Shown one piece after another: positions 28,520 through 40,551 of a stretch of 64,000 nt of DNA (its first letter is position 1; each line of letters opens with the position of its first letter). The DNA is from Saprospiraceae bacterium. Its GTDB lineage: Bacteria; Bacteroidota; Bacteroidia; Chitinophagales; Saprospiraceae. The notes below the pieces were generated by a model. It did not search any database. It worked only from the letters and a program-made list of their open reading frames with translations, and had not been told where the DNA came from. The position numbers and the translations under genes were made by a program. The stretch is from assembly GCA_019694295.1 (NCBI GenBank), contig JAIBCG010000008.1:1-64000 (forward strand), in the 5' to 3' direction.

Positions 28520-28969
28520 CTAACCAAAAACACTGGCAGCCACCACAGTTGCCCCCAAACAAATTTTAACATCAACTATGAATTTATCTGTACATGGTAA
28601 TTTTGGTAATGGATTTTGTTCCGGATTTTGGATATTAACCATTGTATTATTGAAATAATGTATGCTTTCGTCAAAATCTATTTTAAAAACCGTAGAATCT
28701 GAATATCCCATTTGAGCCATCATCAACTTCAAATAATGATCCGGAAAATTTAATTTATGATTACTCGATAACGAGTCCTTAAGCAAACTATAATTCTTAT
28801 CAATAAACTTAAACAAAAATTCTTTTTTCTGATCAGGCGTTAATGAATCAAGAACAATGTTTAATTTGGCATTTCCAGAGAAGACATAAGGTCTTATTAA
28901 ACTATCTTTAGCATTTGCATAGAAACCTACAAACATCGATAATAATAAAAGAATAATAAACTTTTTCAT
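28520..28969 (-). CDS. Small secreted protein, unknown, probably truncated by an in-frame TAG
   Basis: A 149-residue protein with a signal peptide (MKKFIILLLLSMFVGFYANA). It ends KICLGATVVAASVFG followed by TAG. The same frame continues for 25 more sense codons with protein-like composition (EAGVFEAFIGLVQAKADFDA, then CLKSK) to a TAG at 28442. A hydrophobic hairpin followed by a Cys-containing basic end is a plausible natural C-terminus, so the TAG at 28520-28522 looks like a recent nonsense mutation. The next ATG lies just beyond the extended stop, which fits the longer gene. A TAnnTTTG box lies upstream. Function unknown. Confidence 0.6.
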   Translation of the reverse strand: MKKFIILLLLSMFVGFYANAKDSLIRPYVFSGNAKLNIVLDSLTPDQKKEFLFKFIDKNYSLLKDSLSSNHKLNFPDHYLKLMMAQMGYSDSTVFKIDFDESIHYFNNTMVNIQNPEQNPLPKLPCTDKFIVDVKICLGATVVAASVFG

Positions 28970-28989
28970 AATACATTTTTCAATTATTA

Positions 28990-28997
28990 CAAAATTA
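28990..28997 (-). promoter_or_regulatory. -7 box for the small secreted protein genes
   Basis: On the minus strand TAATTTTG matches TAnnTTTG and lies 20 bases before the ATG at 28969. No clear TTTG is at the usual distance, so confidence is limited. Confidence 0.35.
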
Positions 28998-29064
28998 AGA
29001 GATTAAAATTCAAATTAAAATTAAAATTTTAACATATAATTAACATATAGCAACATAAAAGACA

Positions 29065-29097
29065 AAAGCCCCGACAAAATATCATTGTCGAGGCTTT
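29065..29097 (-). terminator. Terminator after rpoC
   Basis: On the minus strand AAAGCC-T-CGACA pairs with TGTCG-G-GGCTTT around a short AT-rich loop, followed by TTGTCTTTT. It lies 24 bases past the rpoC stop and should end the rpoBC transcript. The rest of the gap 28998-29120 holds nothing recognisable. Confidence 0.75.
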
Positions 29098-29120
29098 GTA
29101 TTAAATTTTAATTATTATGC

Positions 29121-32100
29121 CTAAGCTTCTTCGCTACCCACCTTTTCGAGTTCGTGTTTTACTGTCGTGGTGGCATTGTAGCTGTCTTTGCTGGCAACGT
29201 ACAGATCCTTGATGAAAGTCTTAACACCGGTACCTGCCGGTATCAATTTTCCGACAATCACATTTTCTTTCAAGCCTTCAAGTTTATCACACTTGGCAGA
29301 GATAGCCGCCTGGCTCAGTACTTTGGTAGTTTCCTGGAACGAAGCTGCTGATATCCAGCTGTAAGTACCCAATGATGCTCTGGTAATACCTTGAAGCATC
29401 GGGCTTGAAGTAGCAGATATGGCATCTCTGAACTGAACAACTTTTTTATCATTTCTCTTCAGGTGTGAATTTTCTTCACGAAGCTGTCGCAGCGTTACTA
29501 GCTGTCCGGCCTTAAGTTTGGTCGAATCGCCCGGATCGGTTATAAACTTTTTATCGAAGATCCATTCGTTTTGCTCTGCAAATTCGAATTTATCAACTGC
29601 CTCACCTTCAAGGAAATGTGTATCACCTGCATCCTCGATAATTACACGTCGCATCATCTGTCGTACCAATACTTCGATGTGCTTGTCATTGATATTGATG
29701 CCCTGTGAGCGATATACTTCCTGGATTCCTTCAACAAGATAAGACTGTACTGCGAAGGAACCTTTGATACTAAGGATATCTTTAGGCGCAATGGTTCCGT
29801 CAGAGAGCGGTGTACCTGCCCTTACAAAGTCACCTTCCTGTACGAGGATGTGCTTAGAGAGTGGAATCAGATATTTGCGAGTCTGGCCATCCTTAGCGGT
29901 TACCGAACATTCCCTGTTACCTCGTTTTATTTTGCCAAAAGAAACCACGCCATCGATCTCTGATACAACCGCAGGATTCGAAGGGTTTCTTGCTTCAAAG
30001 AGTTCTGTTACCCTTGGCAGACCACCTGTGATATCCTGAAGTTTACCCAATGAGCGAGGGATTTTGACGATTTTCTGTCCGGCGAATACTTCGGCGCCGT
30101 CTTCTATCGAAATGTATGCCCCTACCGGGAGTGAATAATTTCTTAATTCTTCGCCATCTGCATTGATGATTTTTATTGAAGGAATCTTTTTCTTATTCTT
30201 AGACTCGATGATTACCTTTTCTGCAAAACCAGTTTGGTCATCACGCTCTATACGGTAAGTAACACCTTCTTCCACATCTTCAAAACTTGCTACACCTGAG
30301 AATTCGGAAATAATCACAGCATTGAACGGATCCCAGTCGCAAATGACTTCACCTTTCTTAATCTCTTTTCTATCTTCCACTTTCAGATTTGATCCGTACG
30401 GTATGTGACTAGAAGATAATACTCTACCGGTTTTTGGTTCGACAATTCTGATTTCTCCGGTTCTTGAAAGTACTACTTTCTGGTTAACTCCGTCATCATT
30501 AATATCGGTAAACCTGACTCCATCAAATTCTAGAATACCGGCATATTTTGCTTGGGTCTCAGATTCTGTCTGCGATACTGAAGCGATACCACCCACGTGG
30601 AAAGTACGAAGGGTAAGCTGTGTACCTGGTTCGCCAATAGATTGAGCAGCGATGATACCTACCGTATCACCCATTTCCGCAATTCGACCGGTAGCAAGGT
30701 TCTTTCCGTAACATTTTGCGCAAACACCGTGTGATGTTTCACAAGTAAGTACAGATCTTATTGTTACCATTTCTACACCTGCCTTTTCAATCAATTCAGA
30801 CATTGAGTCATTGATATAATCACCTGCGTTAAGTATGACTTCTTCTGTATCAGGATGGTAAATGTCATGAAGTGTAAATCTTCCCTGAATTCTGGAAGTA
30901 AGTGATTCTATAACTTTTTCACCGTCTTTGAGAGCCATGGTTTCAATACCTCTTAGTGTGTCACAATCGCTCTCACGAATGACTACATCCTGAGCCACAT
31001 CTACAAGACGTCGTGTAAGGTATCCTGCATCTGCAGTTTTGAGTGCAGTATCCGCAAGACCCTTACGTGCACCGTGTGTAGAGATAAAGAACTCAAGTAC
31101 CGAAAGTCCGTCGAGGAAGTTTGCCAAGATCGGATCTTCGATAATCTGACCACCGGTATCACCGGATTTTCTTGGTTTAGCCATCAATCCTCTCAATCCA
31201 CATAACTGTTTAATCTGTTGCTTTGAACCACGGGCACCCGAGTCAAGCATCATATAAACAGAGTTAAATCCTCGTTTGTGTGCTGATAATTCCTTCAACA
31301 AAGTATCAGTAATCCGGTTATCTGCATAGGTCCATTTATCTACAATCTGGTTATAACGTTCATTGTTAGTAATAAGACCCATGTTGTAGTTGTCCCATAC
31401 TTCATCTACTTCTGCCTGAGCATCTTGTAGTGTTTTTGACTTAATGCTCGGATTTATCAAGTCACCGAGGTTAAATGACAGACCACCCTTGAACGACCAG
31501 AAGAACCCAAGCTCCTTGATATCATCTAAAAACTGTGCAGTGACAGCAAAATTTGTTCGTCTGAGAATCTGACTGATAATCTGCTTAAGGCTTCGCTTAG
31601 TTAGCAACTGATTGATATAAGGAACTTGCTCCGGAGTAACCTGGTTAAAAAGCACTCGACCAGTTGTCGTCTCGATTAATTTTTGTACAAAATTGCCATG
31701 CTCGTCCTCCACCCGGGCTTTTACTTTAATACCTGCATGTAGGTCAAGTTTTCCTTCATTGAAGGCAATTGTTACCTCTTCTGCGGAATAGAATGTTTTG
31801 CCTGTACCTTTGACTACATCGTTCTCATCAGATTTTTTCTCCTTTGTAAGGTAATACAGACCGAGTACCATGTCCTGTGAAGGAAGCGTCACCGGCGAAC
31901 CATCCTGTGGGTTAAGCATATTATGTGCAGACAACATAAGCATCTGAGCCTCAAGAATAGAGGTAGGGCTTAATGGCACGTGAACAGCCATCTGGTCACC
32001 GTCGAAGTCAGCGTTGAAGGCACCACACACCAATGGGTGTAACTGGATGGCCTTCCCTTCTATCAATCTTGGTTGGAATGACTGAATGGATAATCTGTGG

Positions 32101-33431
32101 AGTGTCGGTGCCCGGTTAAGCAATACAGGGTGACCTTTCAGAATATTTTCAAGGATATCCCATATTACATTATCTTTTCTGTCAACAAGTTTTTTAGCTG
32201 ATTTTACGGTTTTCACTATACCGCGCTCTATCAGTTTTCTGATAATGAACGGTTTGAACAGTTCGGCAGCCATATCCTTAGGAATACCACACTCATGAAG
32301 TTTTAGGGTAGGCCCTACCACAATCACTGAACGGCCTGAGTAGTCAACCCTTTTACCGAGCAAGTTTTGTCTGAAACGTCCTTGTTTTCCTTTGAGTATG
32401 TCGCTTAATGATTTTAGTGCCCGACCACCTTCAGCTTTTACAGCGTTAGATTTGCGTGAGTTATCAAAAAGTGAGTCCACCGCTTCCTGCAACATTCTTT
32501 TCTCGTTTCGCAAAATTACTTCCGGAGCTTTTATCTCAAGTAGTCTTTTCAGACGGTTGTTTCTGATGATAACTCTTCTGTACAAATCATTCAGGTCGGA
32601 GCTGGCAAAACGACCTCCATCAAGAGGCACCAAAGGTCTTAGCTCGGGCGGCACCACAGGCAGATACTGGATAACAGTCCATTCGGGTTTGTTTTCCATT
32701 CTGGTCTGTCCTTCACGGAATGCTTCCACAATACGGAGACGCTTGAGCGCTTCACTCTTTCTTTGCTGCGAAGTTTCATTGGCAGCCTGGTTGCGTAAAT
32801 CGTATGACAAATTGTCGAGATCCAGTTTCATTAACAGATCACGAACAGCTTCTGCACCCATCTTTGCAACGAACTTTTCCGGATGTTCATCATCAAGCAT
32901 TTGATTCTCACGCGGAAGTTTATCCAATATTTCAAGATATTCTTCTTCTGTGAGCAAATCATAGACATTCACGCCATCTTTTTCTTTAATACCCGGCTGA
33001 ACAACCACATAACGCTCGTAATAAACAACACTTTCAAGCTTCTTGGATGAGAGACCCAAAAGGTACCCGATTTTATTCGGAAGTGATTTAAAGAACCATA
33101 TATGTACAACCGGCACAACCAGTTTGATGTGTCCCATCCTTTCACGCCTTACCTTCTTTTCGGTCACTTCTACACCACATCTGTCACATACTATTCCTTT
33201 GTATCTTATTCTTTTATACTTTCCACAGTAACACTCATAATCCTTAACCGGGCCGAATATTCTTTCACAGAACAATCCGTCTCTTTCCGGTTTGTAGCTA
33301 CGATAATTGATCGTTTCAGGCTTTAGTACTTCACCAAATGATCTCTCAAGAATATCATCGGGCGAGGCTAAGCTGATAGTAATACTATCAAATGCCTGAC
33401 TTTGTTTATTGATTTTTTTTCTGAATGTCAT
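29121..33431 (-). CDS. rpoC: DNA-directed RNA polymerase subunit beta'
   Basis: The 1436-residue beta' subunit. The N-terminal zinc site uses Cys67, Cys69, Cys82 and Cys85 ([19 protein letters not shown]). The catalytic magnesium loop is NADFDGDQM at 473-481. A second Cys cluster is [13 protein letters not shown]. The length is typical for Bacteroidota. It follows rpoB after 55 bases, in the usual order, and is closed by a hairpin terminator. No insertion or missing catalytic residue is seen. Confidence 0.98.
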   Translation of the reverse strand: MTFRKKINKQSQAFDSITISLASPDDILERSFGEVLKPETINYRSYKPERDGLFCERIFGPVKDYECYCGKYKRIRYKGIVCDRCGVEVTEKKVRRERMGHIKLVVPVVHIWFFKSLPNKIGYLLGLSSKKLESVVYYERYVVVQPGIKEKDGVNVYDLLTEEEYLEILDKLPRENQMLDDEHPEKFVAKMGAEAVRDLLMKLDLDNLSYDLRNQAANETSQQRKSEALKRLRIVEAFREGQTRMENKPEWTVIQYLPVVPPELRPLVPLDGGRFASSDLNDLYRRVIIRNNRLKRLLEIKAPEVILRNEKRMLQEAVDSLFDNSRKSNAVKAEGGRALKSLSDILKGKQGRFRQNLLGKRVDYSGRSVIVVGPTLKLHECGIPKDMAAELFKPFIIRKLIERGIVKTVKSAKKLVDRKDNVIWDILENILKGHPVLLNRAPTLHRLSIQSFQPRLIEGKAIQLHPLVCGAFNADFDGDQMAVHVPLSPTSILEAQMLMLSAHNMLNPQDGSPVTLPSQDMVLGLYYLTKEKKSDENDVVKGTGKTFYSAEEVTIAFNEGKLDLHAGIKVKARVEDEHGNFVQKLIETTTGRVLFNQVTPEQVPYINQLLTKRSLKQIISQILRRTNFAVTAQFLDDIKELGFFWSFKGGLSFNLGDLINPSIKSKTLQDAQAEVDEVWDNYNMGLITNNERYNQIVDKWTYADNRITDTLLKELSAHKRGFNSVYMMLDSGARGSKQQIKQLCGLRGLMAKPRKSGDTGGQIIEDPILANFLDGLSVLEFFISTHGARKGLADTALKTADAGYLTRRLVDVAQDVVIRESDCDTLRGIETMALKDGEKVIESLTSRIQGRFTLHDIYHPDTEEVILNAGDYINDSMSELIEKAGVEMVTIRSVLTCETSHGVCAKCYGKNLATGRIAEMGDTVGIIAAQSIGEPGTQLTLRTFHVGGIASVSQTESETQAKYAGILEFDGVRFTDINDDGVNQKVVLSRTGEIRIVEPKTGRVLSSSHIPYGSNLKVEDRKEIKKGEVICDWDPFNAVIISEFSGVASFEDVEEGVTYRIERDDQTGFAEKVIIESKNKKKIPSIKIINADGEELRNYSLPVGAYISIEDGAEVFAGQKIVKIPRSLGKLQDITGGLPRVTELFEARNPSNPAVVSEIDGVVSFGKIKRGNRECSVTAKDGQTRKYLIPLSKHILVQEGDFVRAGTPLSDGTIAPKDILSIKGSFAVQSYLVEGIQEVYRSQGININDKHIEVLVRQMMRRVIIEDAGDTHFLEGEAVDKFEFAEQNEWIFDKKFITDPGDSTKLKAGQLVTLRQLREENSHLKRNDKKVVQFRDAISATSSPMLQGITRASLGTYSWISAASFQETTKVLSQAAISAKCDKLEGLKENVIVGKLIPAGTGVKTFIKDLYVASKDSYNATTTVKHELEKVGSEEA

Positions 33432-33486
33432 TCTTTTATTATTAAAATAAGATTGAATTATTTTTATCCTTTCTTTTGTTCAGATA

Positions 33487-36400
33487 TTATTCAAATCTGA
33501 CGTCAAGTGCAAGACCTCTCAATTCGTGAATCAATACATTGAATGATTCCGGAATATTAGGAGTAGGCAGTCTATCACCTTTGACGATTGCTTCGTACGT
33601 CTTGGCACGGCCAATGATATCATCCGATTTGACAGTAAGCAACTCTTGAAGAATGTTGGCAGCACCAAATGCTTCTAGTGCCCATACTTCCATCTCTCCA
33701 AAACGCTGTCCACCAAACTGTGCCTTACCACCCAACGGTTGCTGAGTAATAAGCGAGTAAGGGCCGATAGAACGTGCGTGCATCTTGTCATCCACCATGT
33801 GTGATAGTTTGAGCATGTAGATAACACCTACTGTTGCCTGTTGGTGGAATCTATCACCTGTTTCACCATCATACAGATAAGTCTGACCCAAGGAAGGAAG
33901 ATTCGCTTTCTGGATGTATTCTTCTATTTCATCGGTGTTGGCACCGTCAAAGATAGGAGTAGCGAATTTGACGCCCAATTTTTGGCCGGCCCAACCTAAC
34001 ACGGTTTCGAATATCTGACCGAGGTTCATCCTTGAAGGTACACCCAGAGGATTCAGTACAATATCTACCGGTGTGCCATCTTCAAGGAATGGCATATCTT
34101 CTTCTCGTACTATTCTTGACACAATACCTTTGTTGCCGTGTCGGCCGGCAAGTTTATCACCTACTCTTAGCTTACGTTTTTTTGCAAGATACACTTTTGC
34201 CAGCTTGAGTACGCCTGCAGGAAGCTCATCACCAATGCTGAGGTTGAATTTCTCCCTCTTATAGCGGCCAAGTTCTTCATTGTACTTGATAACATAATTA
34301 TGGAGCAATCTTGCTACCAGTTCGTTTGTTGGCTGATCATCTGTCCAATTGCCATAGTCCACAGTGGTGAAGTCAAGCTCTTTGAGTGAAGCAAGTGCAA
34401 ATTTGGTACCCTTAGGGAACAACTCCTGTCCATAGATGGTTTTTACATTGTTGGCAGTTTTATTTTTAACCAACTGCAGAAGTTTATCGATTAGAATGGT
34501 CTTCAAGTCGTTGGTAGCAATGGCGTGTTGCTCGTCAAGTTTGTTAAGCTGATCCTTTTCCTGATCTTTCTGAACTCTGTCTTTCTTAGCCCTTGCAAAC
34601 AACTGTTTGTCAATGATTATACCTGATGTAGAAGGAGGTGCCTTGAGGGATGCGTCTTTGACGTCACCTGCCTTGTCTCCGAATATCGCTCTTAGCAGCT
34701 TTTCCTCCGGTGTTGGGTCAGACTCACCTTTAGGTGTAATTTTACCAATGAGTATATCACCATCTTTAACCCATGCCCCAACTCTGATGATACCGTTTTC
34801 ATCCAAGTCCTTTGTTGCTTCTTCACTTACATTTGGAATATCATTGGTAAGTTCTTCTTCACCAAGTTTAGTATCGCGTACATCCATTTCGAAGTGTTCG
34901 ATATGGATTGAGCTAAAAATGTCTTCCTTTACAACCCTTTCAGATAATACAATAGCATCCTCGAAGTTGTAACCTTTCCAAGGCATGAAAGCCACCTTTA
35001 GGTTTTGTCCGAGTGCAAGTTCACCTTTGTCCGTAGCATAACCATCACAGAGGATTTCACCCTTAGCTACTCTTTGGCCTTTAGTGACAATAGGCTTCAG
35101 GTTGATACACGTACCCTGGTTGGTTCTGGCAAATTTGGTTAATTTGTAAGTCTTTCTGTTATCTTCGAAGGAAGTAATCTGGTCTTCATCGGTTCTGTCA
35201 TAACGGATGACGATTTCTTCTGCATCAACATATTCTACATAACCATCACCTTCAGCATTTATCAACATCCTTGAGTCTCTTGCCACTTTACCTTCAAGAC
35301 CTGTGCCCACTATTGGAGAAGTAGGCCTGATGAGTGGTACTGCCTGGCGTTGCATGTTAGAGCCCATTAGTGCACGGTTGGCGTCATCGTTTTCAAGGAA
35401 AGGAATGAGCGATGCAGAAACACCAACTATTTGATTAGGTGCCACATCCATATATTCTATCTCATCCGGACCTAAAACCGGAAATTCTCCATGTTCCCGA
35501 CATTTTACCTTATCACTTTCAAAGTTTCCAACATCTGTCAATGGCGCATTTGCCTGTGCAATTTTTGAATAATCTTCTCCTTCTGCCGACAAATAAATGG
35601 CTTCAGATTTTAATTCGACAACACCATTGTTAACAGGTCTGTATGGAGTCTCAAGGAATCCCATTTTGTTAATCTTGGCATGTACGCACAGGGTTGATAT
35701 AAGACCGATGTTTGGACCTTCCGGAGTTTCGATTGTACAAAGTCGTCCGTAGTGTGAATAGTGAACGTCCCTCACCTCAAAGCCCGCTCTTTCTCTCGAC
35801 AAACCTCCCGGACCTAGTGCAGAAATCCTTCTTTTGTGAGTGATTTCAGATAGTGGATTGGTCTGGTCAAGGAATTGTGACAACTGGCTTGTACCAAAAA
35901 ACGAATTGATAACTGACGACAATGTTCTCGCATTTATCAAATCAACCGGTGAGAATACTTCATTGTCCCTTACGTTCATCCTTTCGCGAATGGTTCTTGA
36001 CATACGTGCAAGACCTACACCAAACTGTGCATACAATTGTTCACCAACCGTACGTACTCTTCTGTTCGAAAGGTGGTCAATATCATCTATTTCTGCCCTT
36101 TGGTTAATGAGGCTGACCAAATATTTAACGATAAGGATAATATCTTCCTTTGTAAGCACGAGTGTCTCGTCAGAAGTATCAATACCGAGCTTTTTATTAA
36201 TTTTGTAACGACCTACTTCACCAAGGTTGTATCTCTTATCTGAGAAAAACAGTTTATCGATGATTCCCCTTGCTGTTTCATCATCCGGTGGTTCTGTACC
36301 TCTCAGCTGACGATAAATATACTGTACCGCTTCAAGTTCGGAGCTGGTAGGGTCTTTCTGGAGTGTATTGAAAATAATGGAATAATCTTCTCCTATATTT

Positions 36401-37308
36401 TCTTTTTGAAGAATGACTGATTCGAGCCCCGCATTCAGAATCAAATCAATATTATCCGCTTCAATAACCACATCTCGCTCTAGGATAATGTCATTTCTTT
36501 CTATTGTAACAACCTCACCTGTATCTTCATCCACAAAATCTTCAGTCCATGTTCGTAACACACGGGCAGCCAGTTTTCGGCCTATTGAAGCTTCAAGTGC
36601 TTCGCGTGTAGATGGTACTTCATCAGCAAGGCCAAAAATGTTCAAGATTGATTTGTCTGTATCAAAGCCAATAGCACGAAGTAGCGTTGTTACCGGGAAT
36701 TTCTTTTTGCGGTCTATATAAGCATGCATCACCGTGTTGATATCGGTAGCGAACTCCATCCATGCACCCTTAAAAGGGATTACCCTTGCGGAATAAATTT
36801 TGCTACCATTCGGGTGGACACTTTGTCCGAAGAATACACCAGGCGATCTGTGAAGTTGGGAAACAATAACCCTTTCTGCACCATTGATAACAAATGTACC
36901 TTTAGGTGTCATGTACGGTATATTGCCGAGGAACACATCCTGTACTATAGTTTCAAAGTCAACGTGTTCTTCGTCGTTACAAGACAAACGCAACTTTGCT
37001 TTGAGTGGAACAGAATAAGTTAGCCCTCTTTCAATACATTCGTCTATCGAATAACGAGGTGGATCGATAAAATAATCCTGAAATTCCAGAACAAATATAT
37101 TTCTGGCATCAGTAATCGGGAAATTTTCCTGGAACACTTTGAACAAGCCTTCATCCGATCTGTTTTCCGGAGTTGTTTCGAGCTGAAAAAATTCTTGGAA
37201 CGATTTTAGCTGTATATCTAATAGATCAGGAGGTGTAAGAGGATATTTGATTTTTCCGAAATTTACTCTTTTGCTTTCGGCATAGAGCATTGCGCTGTTG
37301 TTAGCCAT
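33487..37308 (-). CDS. rpoB: DNA-directed RNA polymerase subunit beta
   Basis: The 1273-residue beta subunit. The rifampicin-binding cluster lies at about 472-500 and keeps the residues of sensitive enzymes: Asp481, His491 and Ser496, equivalent to E. coli 516, 526 and 531. The stretch [20 protein letters not shown] and the later [12 protein letters not shown] are strictly family-like. It lies 199 bases downstream of rplL, and that gap carries a long hairpin that may set the ratio of ribosomal protein to polymerase. Confidence 0.98.
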   Translation of the reverse strand: MANNSAMLYAESKRVNFGKIKYPLTPPDLLDIQLKSFQEFFQLETTPENRSDEGLFKVFQENFPITDARNIFVLEFQDYFIDPPRYSIDECIERGLTYSVPLKAKLRLSCNDEEHVDFETIVQDVFLGNIPYMTPKGTFVINGAERVIVSQLHRSPGVFFGQSVHPNGSKIYSARVIPFKGAWMEFATDINTVMHAYIDRKKKFPVTTLLRAIGFDTDKSILNIFGLADEVPSTREALEASIGRKLAARVLRTWTEDFVDEDTGEVVTIERNDIILERDVVIEADNIDLILNAGLESVILQKENIGEDYSIIFNTLQKDPTSSELEAVQYIYRQLRGTEPPDDETARGIIDKLFFSDKRYNLGEVGRYKINKKLGIDTSDETLVLTKEDIILIVKYLVSLINQRAEIDDIDHLSNRRVRTVGEQLYAQFGVGLARMSRTIRERMNVRDNEVFSPVDLINARTLSSVINSFFGTSQLSQFLDQTNPLSEITHKRRISALGPGGLSRERAGFEVRDVHYSHYGRLCTIETPEGPNIGLISTLCVHAKINKMGFLETPYRPVNNGVVELKSEAIYLSAEGEDYSKIAQANAPLTDVGNFESDKVKCREHGEFPVLGPDEIEYMDVAPNQIVGVSASLIPFLENDDANRALMGSNMQRQAVPLIRPTSPIVGTGLEGKVARDSRMLINAEGDGYVEYVDAEEIVIRYDRTDEDQITSFEDNRKTYKLTKFARTNQGTCINLKPIVTKGQRVAKGEILCDGYATDKGELALGQNLKVAFMPWKGYNFEDAIVLSERVVKEDIFSSIHIEHFEMDVRDTKLGEEELTNDIPNVSEEATKDLDENGIIRVGAWVKDGDILIGKITPKGESDPTPEEKLLRAIFGDKAGDVKDASLKAPPSTSGIIIDKQLFARAKKDRVQKDQEKDQLNKLDEQHAIATNDLKTILIDKLLQLVKNKTANNVKTIYGQELFPKGTKFALASLKELDFTTVDYGNWTDDQPTNELVARLLHNYVIKYNEELGRYKREKFNLSIGDELPAGVLKLAKVYLAKKRKLRVGDKLAGRHGNKGIVSRIVREEDMPFLEDGTPVDIVLNPLGVPSRMNLGQIFETVLGWAGQKLGVKFATPIFDGANTDEIEEYIQKANLPSLGQTYLYDGETGDRFHQQATVGVIYMLKLSHMVDDKMHARSIGPYSLITQQPLGGKAQFGGQRFGEMEVWALEAFGAANILQELLTVKSDDIIGRAKTYEAIVKGDRLPTPNIPESFNVLIHELRGLALDVRFE

Positions 37309-37396
37309 TATCCAGATTATTTAAATTTTAACAAAACTAAAGCGAATTAGTTTTGCATATAATAGATTTTGAATATTCTCTTTAAAACAAACAGCA

Positions 37397-37438
37397 ATAG
37401 GTTTAAATAAATGGAGCTAACCATTTACTTAAACCTAT
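37397..37438 (-). promoter_or_regulatory. Long hairpin in the rplL-rpoB gap
   Basis: ATAGGTTTAA-A-TAAATGG pairs with CCATTTA-C-TTAAACCTAT around the loop AGCTAA, a stem of about 17 pairs with one mismatch. There is no T-run next to it, so it looks more like an RNA processing site or attenuator than a simple terminator. E. coli has an attenuator and an RNase III site in the same gap. Confidence 0.6.
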
Positions 37439-37507
37439 ATTACTGTATGTACATTTTGAATGCCACAGAGGCTCTTCATAAGCATAGGTTTGTCTATACG
37501 TTCAGAA

Positions 37508-37888
37508 TTACTTCAATTCGATAGATGCACCAGCGCCTTCTAGAGCAGCCTTAAGTGATTCAGCTTCATCCTTTGAACATCCTTCCTTAATCATTGCAGG
37601 AGCGGCGTCAACAAGATCTTTAGCTTCTTTCAAACCAAGACCAAGAAGGTTTTTAACTTCTTTTACAACATTCAATTTACCCGCACCAGCTGAAGTCATA
37701 AATACATCAAATGATGTTTTTTCAGCAGCAGCTTCTGGAGCTCCACCACCCGCAGGGGCAGCAGCAACTGCAACAGCAGCAGCAGCAGGTTCGATACCAT
37801 ACTCATCTTTTAGAATAGTTGCCAACTCATTAACTTCTTTAACAGTTAAATTTACAAGTTGGTCAGCAAGTGCTTTTAAATCAGCCAT
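37508..37888 (-). CDS. rplL: 50S ribosomal protein L7/L12
   Basis: The 126-residue stalk protein that recruits translation factors. The N-terminal dimerisation helix ([20 protein letters not shown]) is followed by an Ala/Gly/Pro hinge ([17 protein letters not shown]) and the globular C-terminal domain with [20 protein letters not shown]. It follows rplJ after 73 bases, the conserved L10-L12 pair. Confidence 0.97.
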   Translation of the reverse strand: MADLKALADQLVNLTVKEVNELATILKDEYGIEPAAAAVAVAAAPAGGGAPEAAAEKTSFDVFMTSAGAGKLNVVKEVKNLLGLGLKEAKDLVDAAPAMIKEGCSKDEAESLKAALEGAGASIELK

Positions 37889-37961
37889 TTTTTTTAGTTT
37901 TTAAAGTTACTATAAAATTAAGTGCGTGGTATCACTTGGAAGCCATATCCGTGTGAAGAAA

Positions 37962-38492
37962 TTACTGTTCAGCTCTTTCTTCCAGTGCCTTAACCAATCC
38001 GGCAATTGTCTGTCCTCCTGACTTAAGCGCACTGATAACATTCTTGGCAGGAGACTGAAGTATTGTAATAACTTCCCCGATTAATTGCTCTTTTGACTTA
38101 AGGTTCACTAGATCTTCAATAGATTGGTCGCCCATAAATATTGCAGTGTCTATATATGCAGCCTTAATAATTGGTCTTTTATCATCTTTTCTAAACTCTT
38201 TGATAATCTTTGCAGGAACATTGGCCGTTTCTGTAAACATGATAGCCGTAGGACCGTGCAAAGCATCAAACAGACCCTGGTATCCTCTTTCTTCTCCAAA
38301 AGATTCCATGGCCTTTCTCAACAAAGTGTTTTTAACAACTTTCATTTCAACACCTTTGTTGAAACAGATTCTTCTAAGATTATTTATTTTTTCTACGGAA
38401 AGTGAAGAAGAATCGGTGATATAGAAAAAATTCGCTGTTTCCAGCTTCTCCTTCAATTCTTCGATTGCTACTCCTTTATTTGATTTATTCAT
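37962..38492 (-). CDS. rplJ: 50S ribosomal protein L10
   Basis: The 176-residue stalk base protein that binds 23S rRNA and carries L7/L12 dimers on its C-terminal helix. The N-terminal LKEKLETANFFYITDSSSLS, then the conserved KNTLLRKAM and GPTAIMF segments, identify it. It lies 23 bases after rplA. In many bacteria L10 represses its own mRNA, but the short gap here leaves little room for a leader. Confidence 0.96.
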   Translation of the reverse strand: MNKSNKGVAIEELKEKLETANFFYITDSSSLSVEKINNLRRICFNKGVEMKVVKNTLLRKAMESFGEERGYQGLFDALHGPTAIMFTETANVPAKIIKEFRKDDKRPIIKAAYIDTAIFMGDQSIEDLVNLKSKEQLIGEVITILQSPAKNVISALKSGGQTIAGLVKALEERAEQ

Positions 38493-38515
38493 AATTTGAT
38501 AGCTTTAGATGTTGA

Positions 38516-39208
38516 TTACTTAATAGTTTTAGGGTCAACTTTTATACCCGGACTCATGGTACCTGCCACTGATATCGACTTAAGATAAGTACCTTTGGCA
38601 GATGATGGTTTCATTTTCACCAATGTACTTATAAGTTCATTAGCATTTCCTTCTAACTTTTCAGGTGAAAATGATACTCTACCAACAGAAGAGTGTACGA
38701 TACCATATTTATCAACTCTGAAAGAAATTTTACCACCTTTTACGTCCTGAACTGCAGAGGCGACATCCATAGTCACTGTACCTGTTTTAGGGTTTGGCAT
38801 CAAACCACGAGGGCCTAGTATTCTACCGATTTTACCGAGCTGAGCCATTACTGTAGGCATTGCTACGATAACGTCAACATCAGTCCAGCCTCCTGCTATC
38901 TTTTGAATGTAATCTTCAAGACCTACGTGGTCAGCACCTGCTGCAGTTGCTTCAGCTGCCTTGTCAGGCGTACAAAGTACAAGTACTCTTTTTGTTTTTC
39001 CTGTTCCGTGAGGTAGGGTTACAGTACCACGAAGTGCCTGGTCTGCTTTCCTTGGGTCCACCCCTAATCTGATGTGTACATCAACAGAAGCGTCAAATTT
39101 TGTAGTGTTCACTTCTTTGACCAAATTCATTGCCTCGGGCAATGTGTACAATTTATCTTGGTCAACTTTTGCAGCAATTGCTGCTCTTTTTTTAGATAAT
39201 TTTGCCAT
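38516..39208 (-). CDS. rplA: 50S ribosomal protein L1
   Basis: A 230-residue protein of the large-subunit L1 stalk. Conserved segments are [50 protein letters not shown] and the C-terminal [20 protein letters not shown]. It follows rplK after an 83-base gap, which may hold the L1 binding site, although I could not define one with confidence. Confidence 0.97.
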   Translation of the reverse strand: MAKLSKKRAAIAAKVDQDKLYTLPEAMNLVKEVNTTKFDASVDVHIRLGVDPRKADQALRGTVTLPHGTGKTKRVLVLCTPDKAAEATAAGADHVGLEDYIQKIAGGWTDVDVIVAMPTVMAQLGKIGRILGPRGLMPNPKTGTVTMDVASAVQDVKGGKISFRVDKYGIVHSSVGRVSFSPEKLEGNANELISTLVKMKPSSAKGTYLKSISVAGTMSPGIKVDPKTIK

Positions 39209-39291
39209 AAATAAAATTTAAGGTTCAGACATTCTGCTATTAACAACAGAACTCCCTTCAGTTAAAAAATATTTTTATTCAACTCTTTCTT

Positions 39292-39729
39292 TTAAAAAGG
39301 AGCATCTCCCTTTATTTCCAAACCTATGCTTCTAGCACTACCCGCTATCATCTTCATTGCAGATTCAAGTTTAAATGCATTAAGGTCAGGCATTTTGTCT
39401 TCAGCTATGGCTTTAATCTGATCCCATGTTACAGACCCCGGTTTGATACGGTTAGACTGTGCAGAACCTTTCTTTATACCCGCTGCTTCGAATAACTGAA
39501 CCGTGGCAGGTGCTGTTTTGGTAACAAACTCAAAAGACTTATCCTTATAAACTTCAATCACAACAGGTATAATTTTACCAGGTGTATCTTGAGTCTTAGC
39601 ATTAAATCTTTTGCAGAATTCCATGATATTAACACCCTTCGAACCAAGTGCAGGACCGATTGGAGGTGCAGGATTCGCTTGTCCGCCTTTGACCTGAAGT
39701 TTAATGATGTATTCGATTTCTTTTGCCAT
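39292..39729 (-). CDS. rplK: 50S ribosomal protein L11
   Basis: A 145-residue protein of the GTPase-associated centre. The N-terminal Pro-rich switch ([20 protein letters not shown]) and the C-terminal rRNA-binding region ending [16 protein letters not shown] are clear. It follows nusG after 21 bases, in the conserved order. Confidence 0.97.
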   Translation of the reverse strand: MAKEIEYIIKLQVKGGQANPAPPIGPALGSKGVNIMEFCKRFNAKTQDTPGKIIPVVIEVYKDKSFEFVTKTAPATVQLFEAAGIKKGSAQSNRIKPGSVTWDQIKAIAEDKMPDLNAFKLESAMKMIAGSARSIGLEIKGDAPF

Positions 39730-39750
39730 GATGTATGTATTTAAATAATA

Positions 39751-40296
39751 TTACGTTTTTTCTACTTGCATGAAATTGAGCTCCACCTCAGTTCCACGCC
39801 CAAATATTTTAACAATAAGTTTTAATTTTTTCTTTTCCTCGTTCACTTCAAGTATATCACCGACAAATTCGAAGAAAGGTCCGTCAATAATTTTTACGGT
39901 TTCGCCAACGATAAATGGTTCAAGATTAGACTCTCCTATCTCAGAAGATTCGTCCATCTTGCCCAACAATCTATTTGCCTCCGCATTTTGCATCGGTATT
40001 GGCTTATTGGCACCAAGAAAGTTAATCACATTAGGCAGATTTGCGATTCCCTGCACAATTTCGGCAGTAAATTTTTCTGCATCAGCCTCCACAAGAATAT
40101 ACCCCGGAAGAATATTTCTTTCAGTAATAACTTTTTTGCCATTACGTATTTTGTACACCTTTTCAGAAGGTACTACAACCTGCGTAACTATATTTCTCCA
40201 TCCACAGCTGTCAATTTCACGGTCAATTCTATCTCTGATAGATTTTTCTTTGCCACTTATGACACGCAATGAAAACCACTTCTTTTCTTCTGACAT
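39751..40296 (-). CDS. nusG: Transcription termination/antitermination protein NusG
   Basis: A 181-residue transcription elongation factor. The NGN domain starts at WFSLRVISGKEKSIRDRID and includes KNVLPGY-like NILPGYILVEAD and GIANLPNVINFLG. The C-terminal KOW domain is EPFIVGETVKIIDGPFFEF and after. It follows secE after 35 bases, an arrangement conserved across bacteria. Confidence 0.96.
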   Translation of the reverse strand: MSEEKKWFSLRVISGKEKSIRDRIDREIDSCGWRNIVTQVVVPSEKVYKIRNGKKVITERNILPGYILVEADAEKFTAEIVQGIANLPNVINFLGANKPIPMQNAEANRLLGKMDESSEIGESNLEPFIVGETVKIIDGPFFEFVGDILEVNEEKKKLKLIVKIFGRGTEVELNFMQVEKT

Positions 40297-40331
40297 ACAG
40301 GGGGTAAATTAATATTCAGTTAGAAATAAGT

Positions 40332-40523
40332 TTAACCAATACTATAAATAAAACTAAGCGCTTGCTGAGAAATGACATCCATAATAAATACCAGAATGGT
40401 AGAAATAATGACAAAAGTCAGAACTACTTTAGCAGACTCAATTAAATTATTTGTACTTGGCCAGGAAACTTTATTGACAAGTTCATCATAACTCTGACTT
40501 AAATACAATTTTATCTTATCCAT
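40332..40523 (-). CDS. secE: Preprotein translocase subunit SecE
   Basis: A 63-residue single-span subunit of the SecYEG channel. The conserved amphipathic part NKVSWPSTNNLIESAKVV precedes the membrane segment VLTFVIISTILVFIMDVI. The frame is open upstream to 40649 but that portion only reads through tRNA-Trp, so the start is ATG 40523. It lies 28 bases after the tRNA. Confidence 0.95.
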   Translation of the reverse strand: MDKIKLYLSQSYDELVNKVSWPSTNNLIESAKVVLTFVIISTILVFIMDVISQQALSFIYSIG

Positions 40524-40551
40524 CAGCTTTTGTTTTAATGTTTCAATTTTG

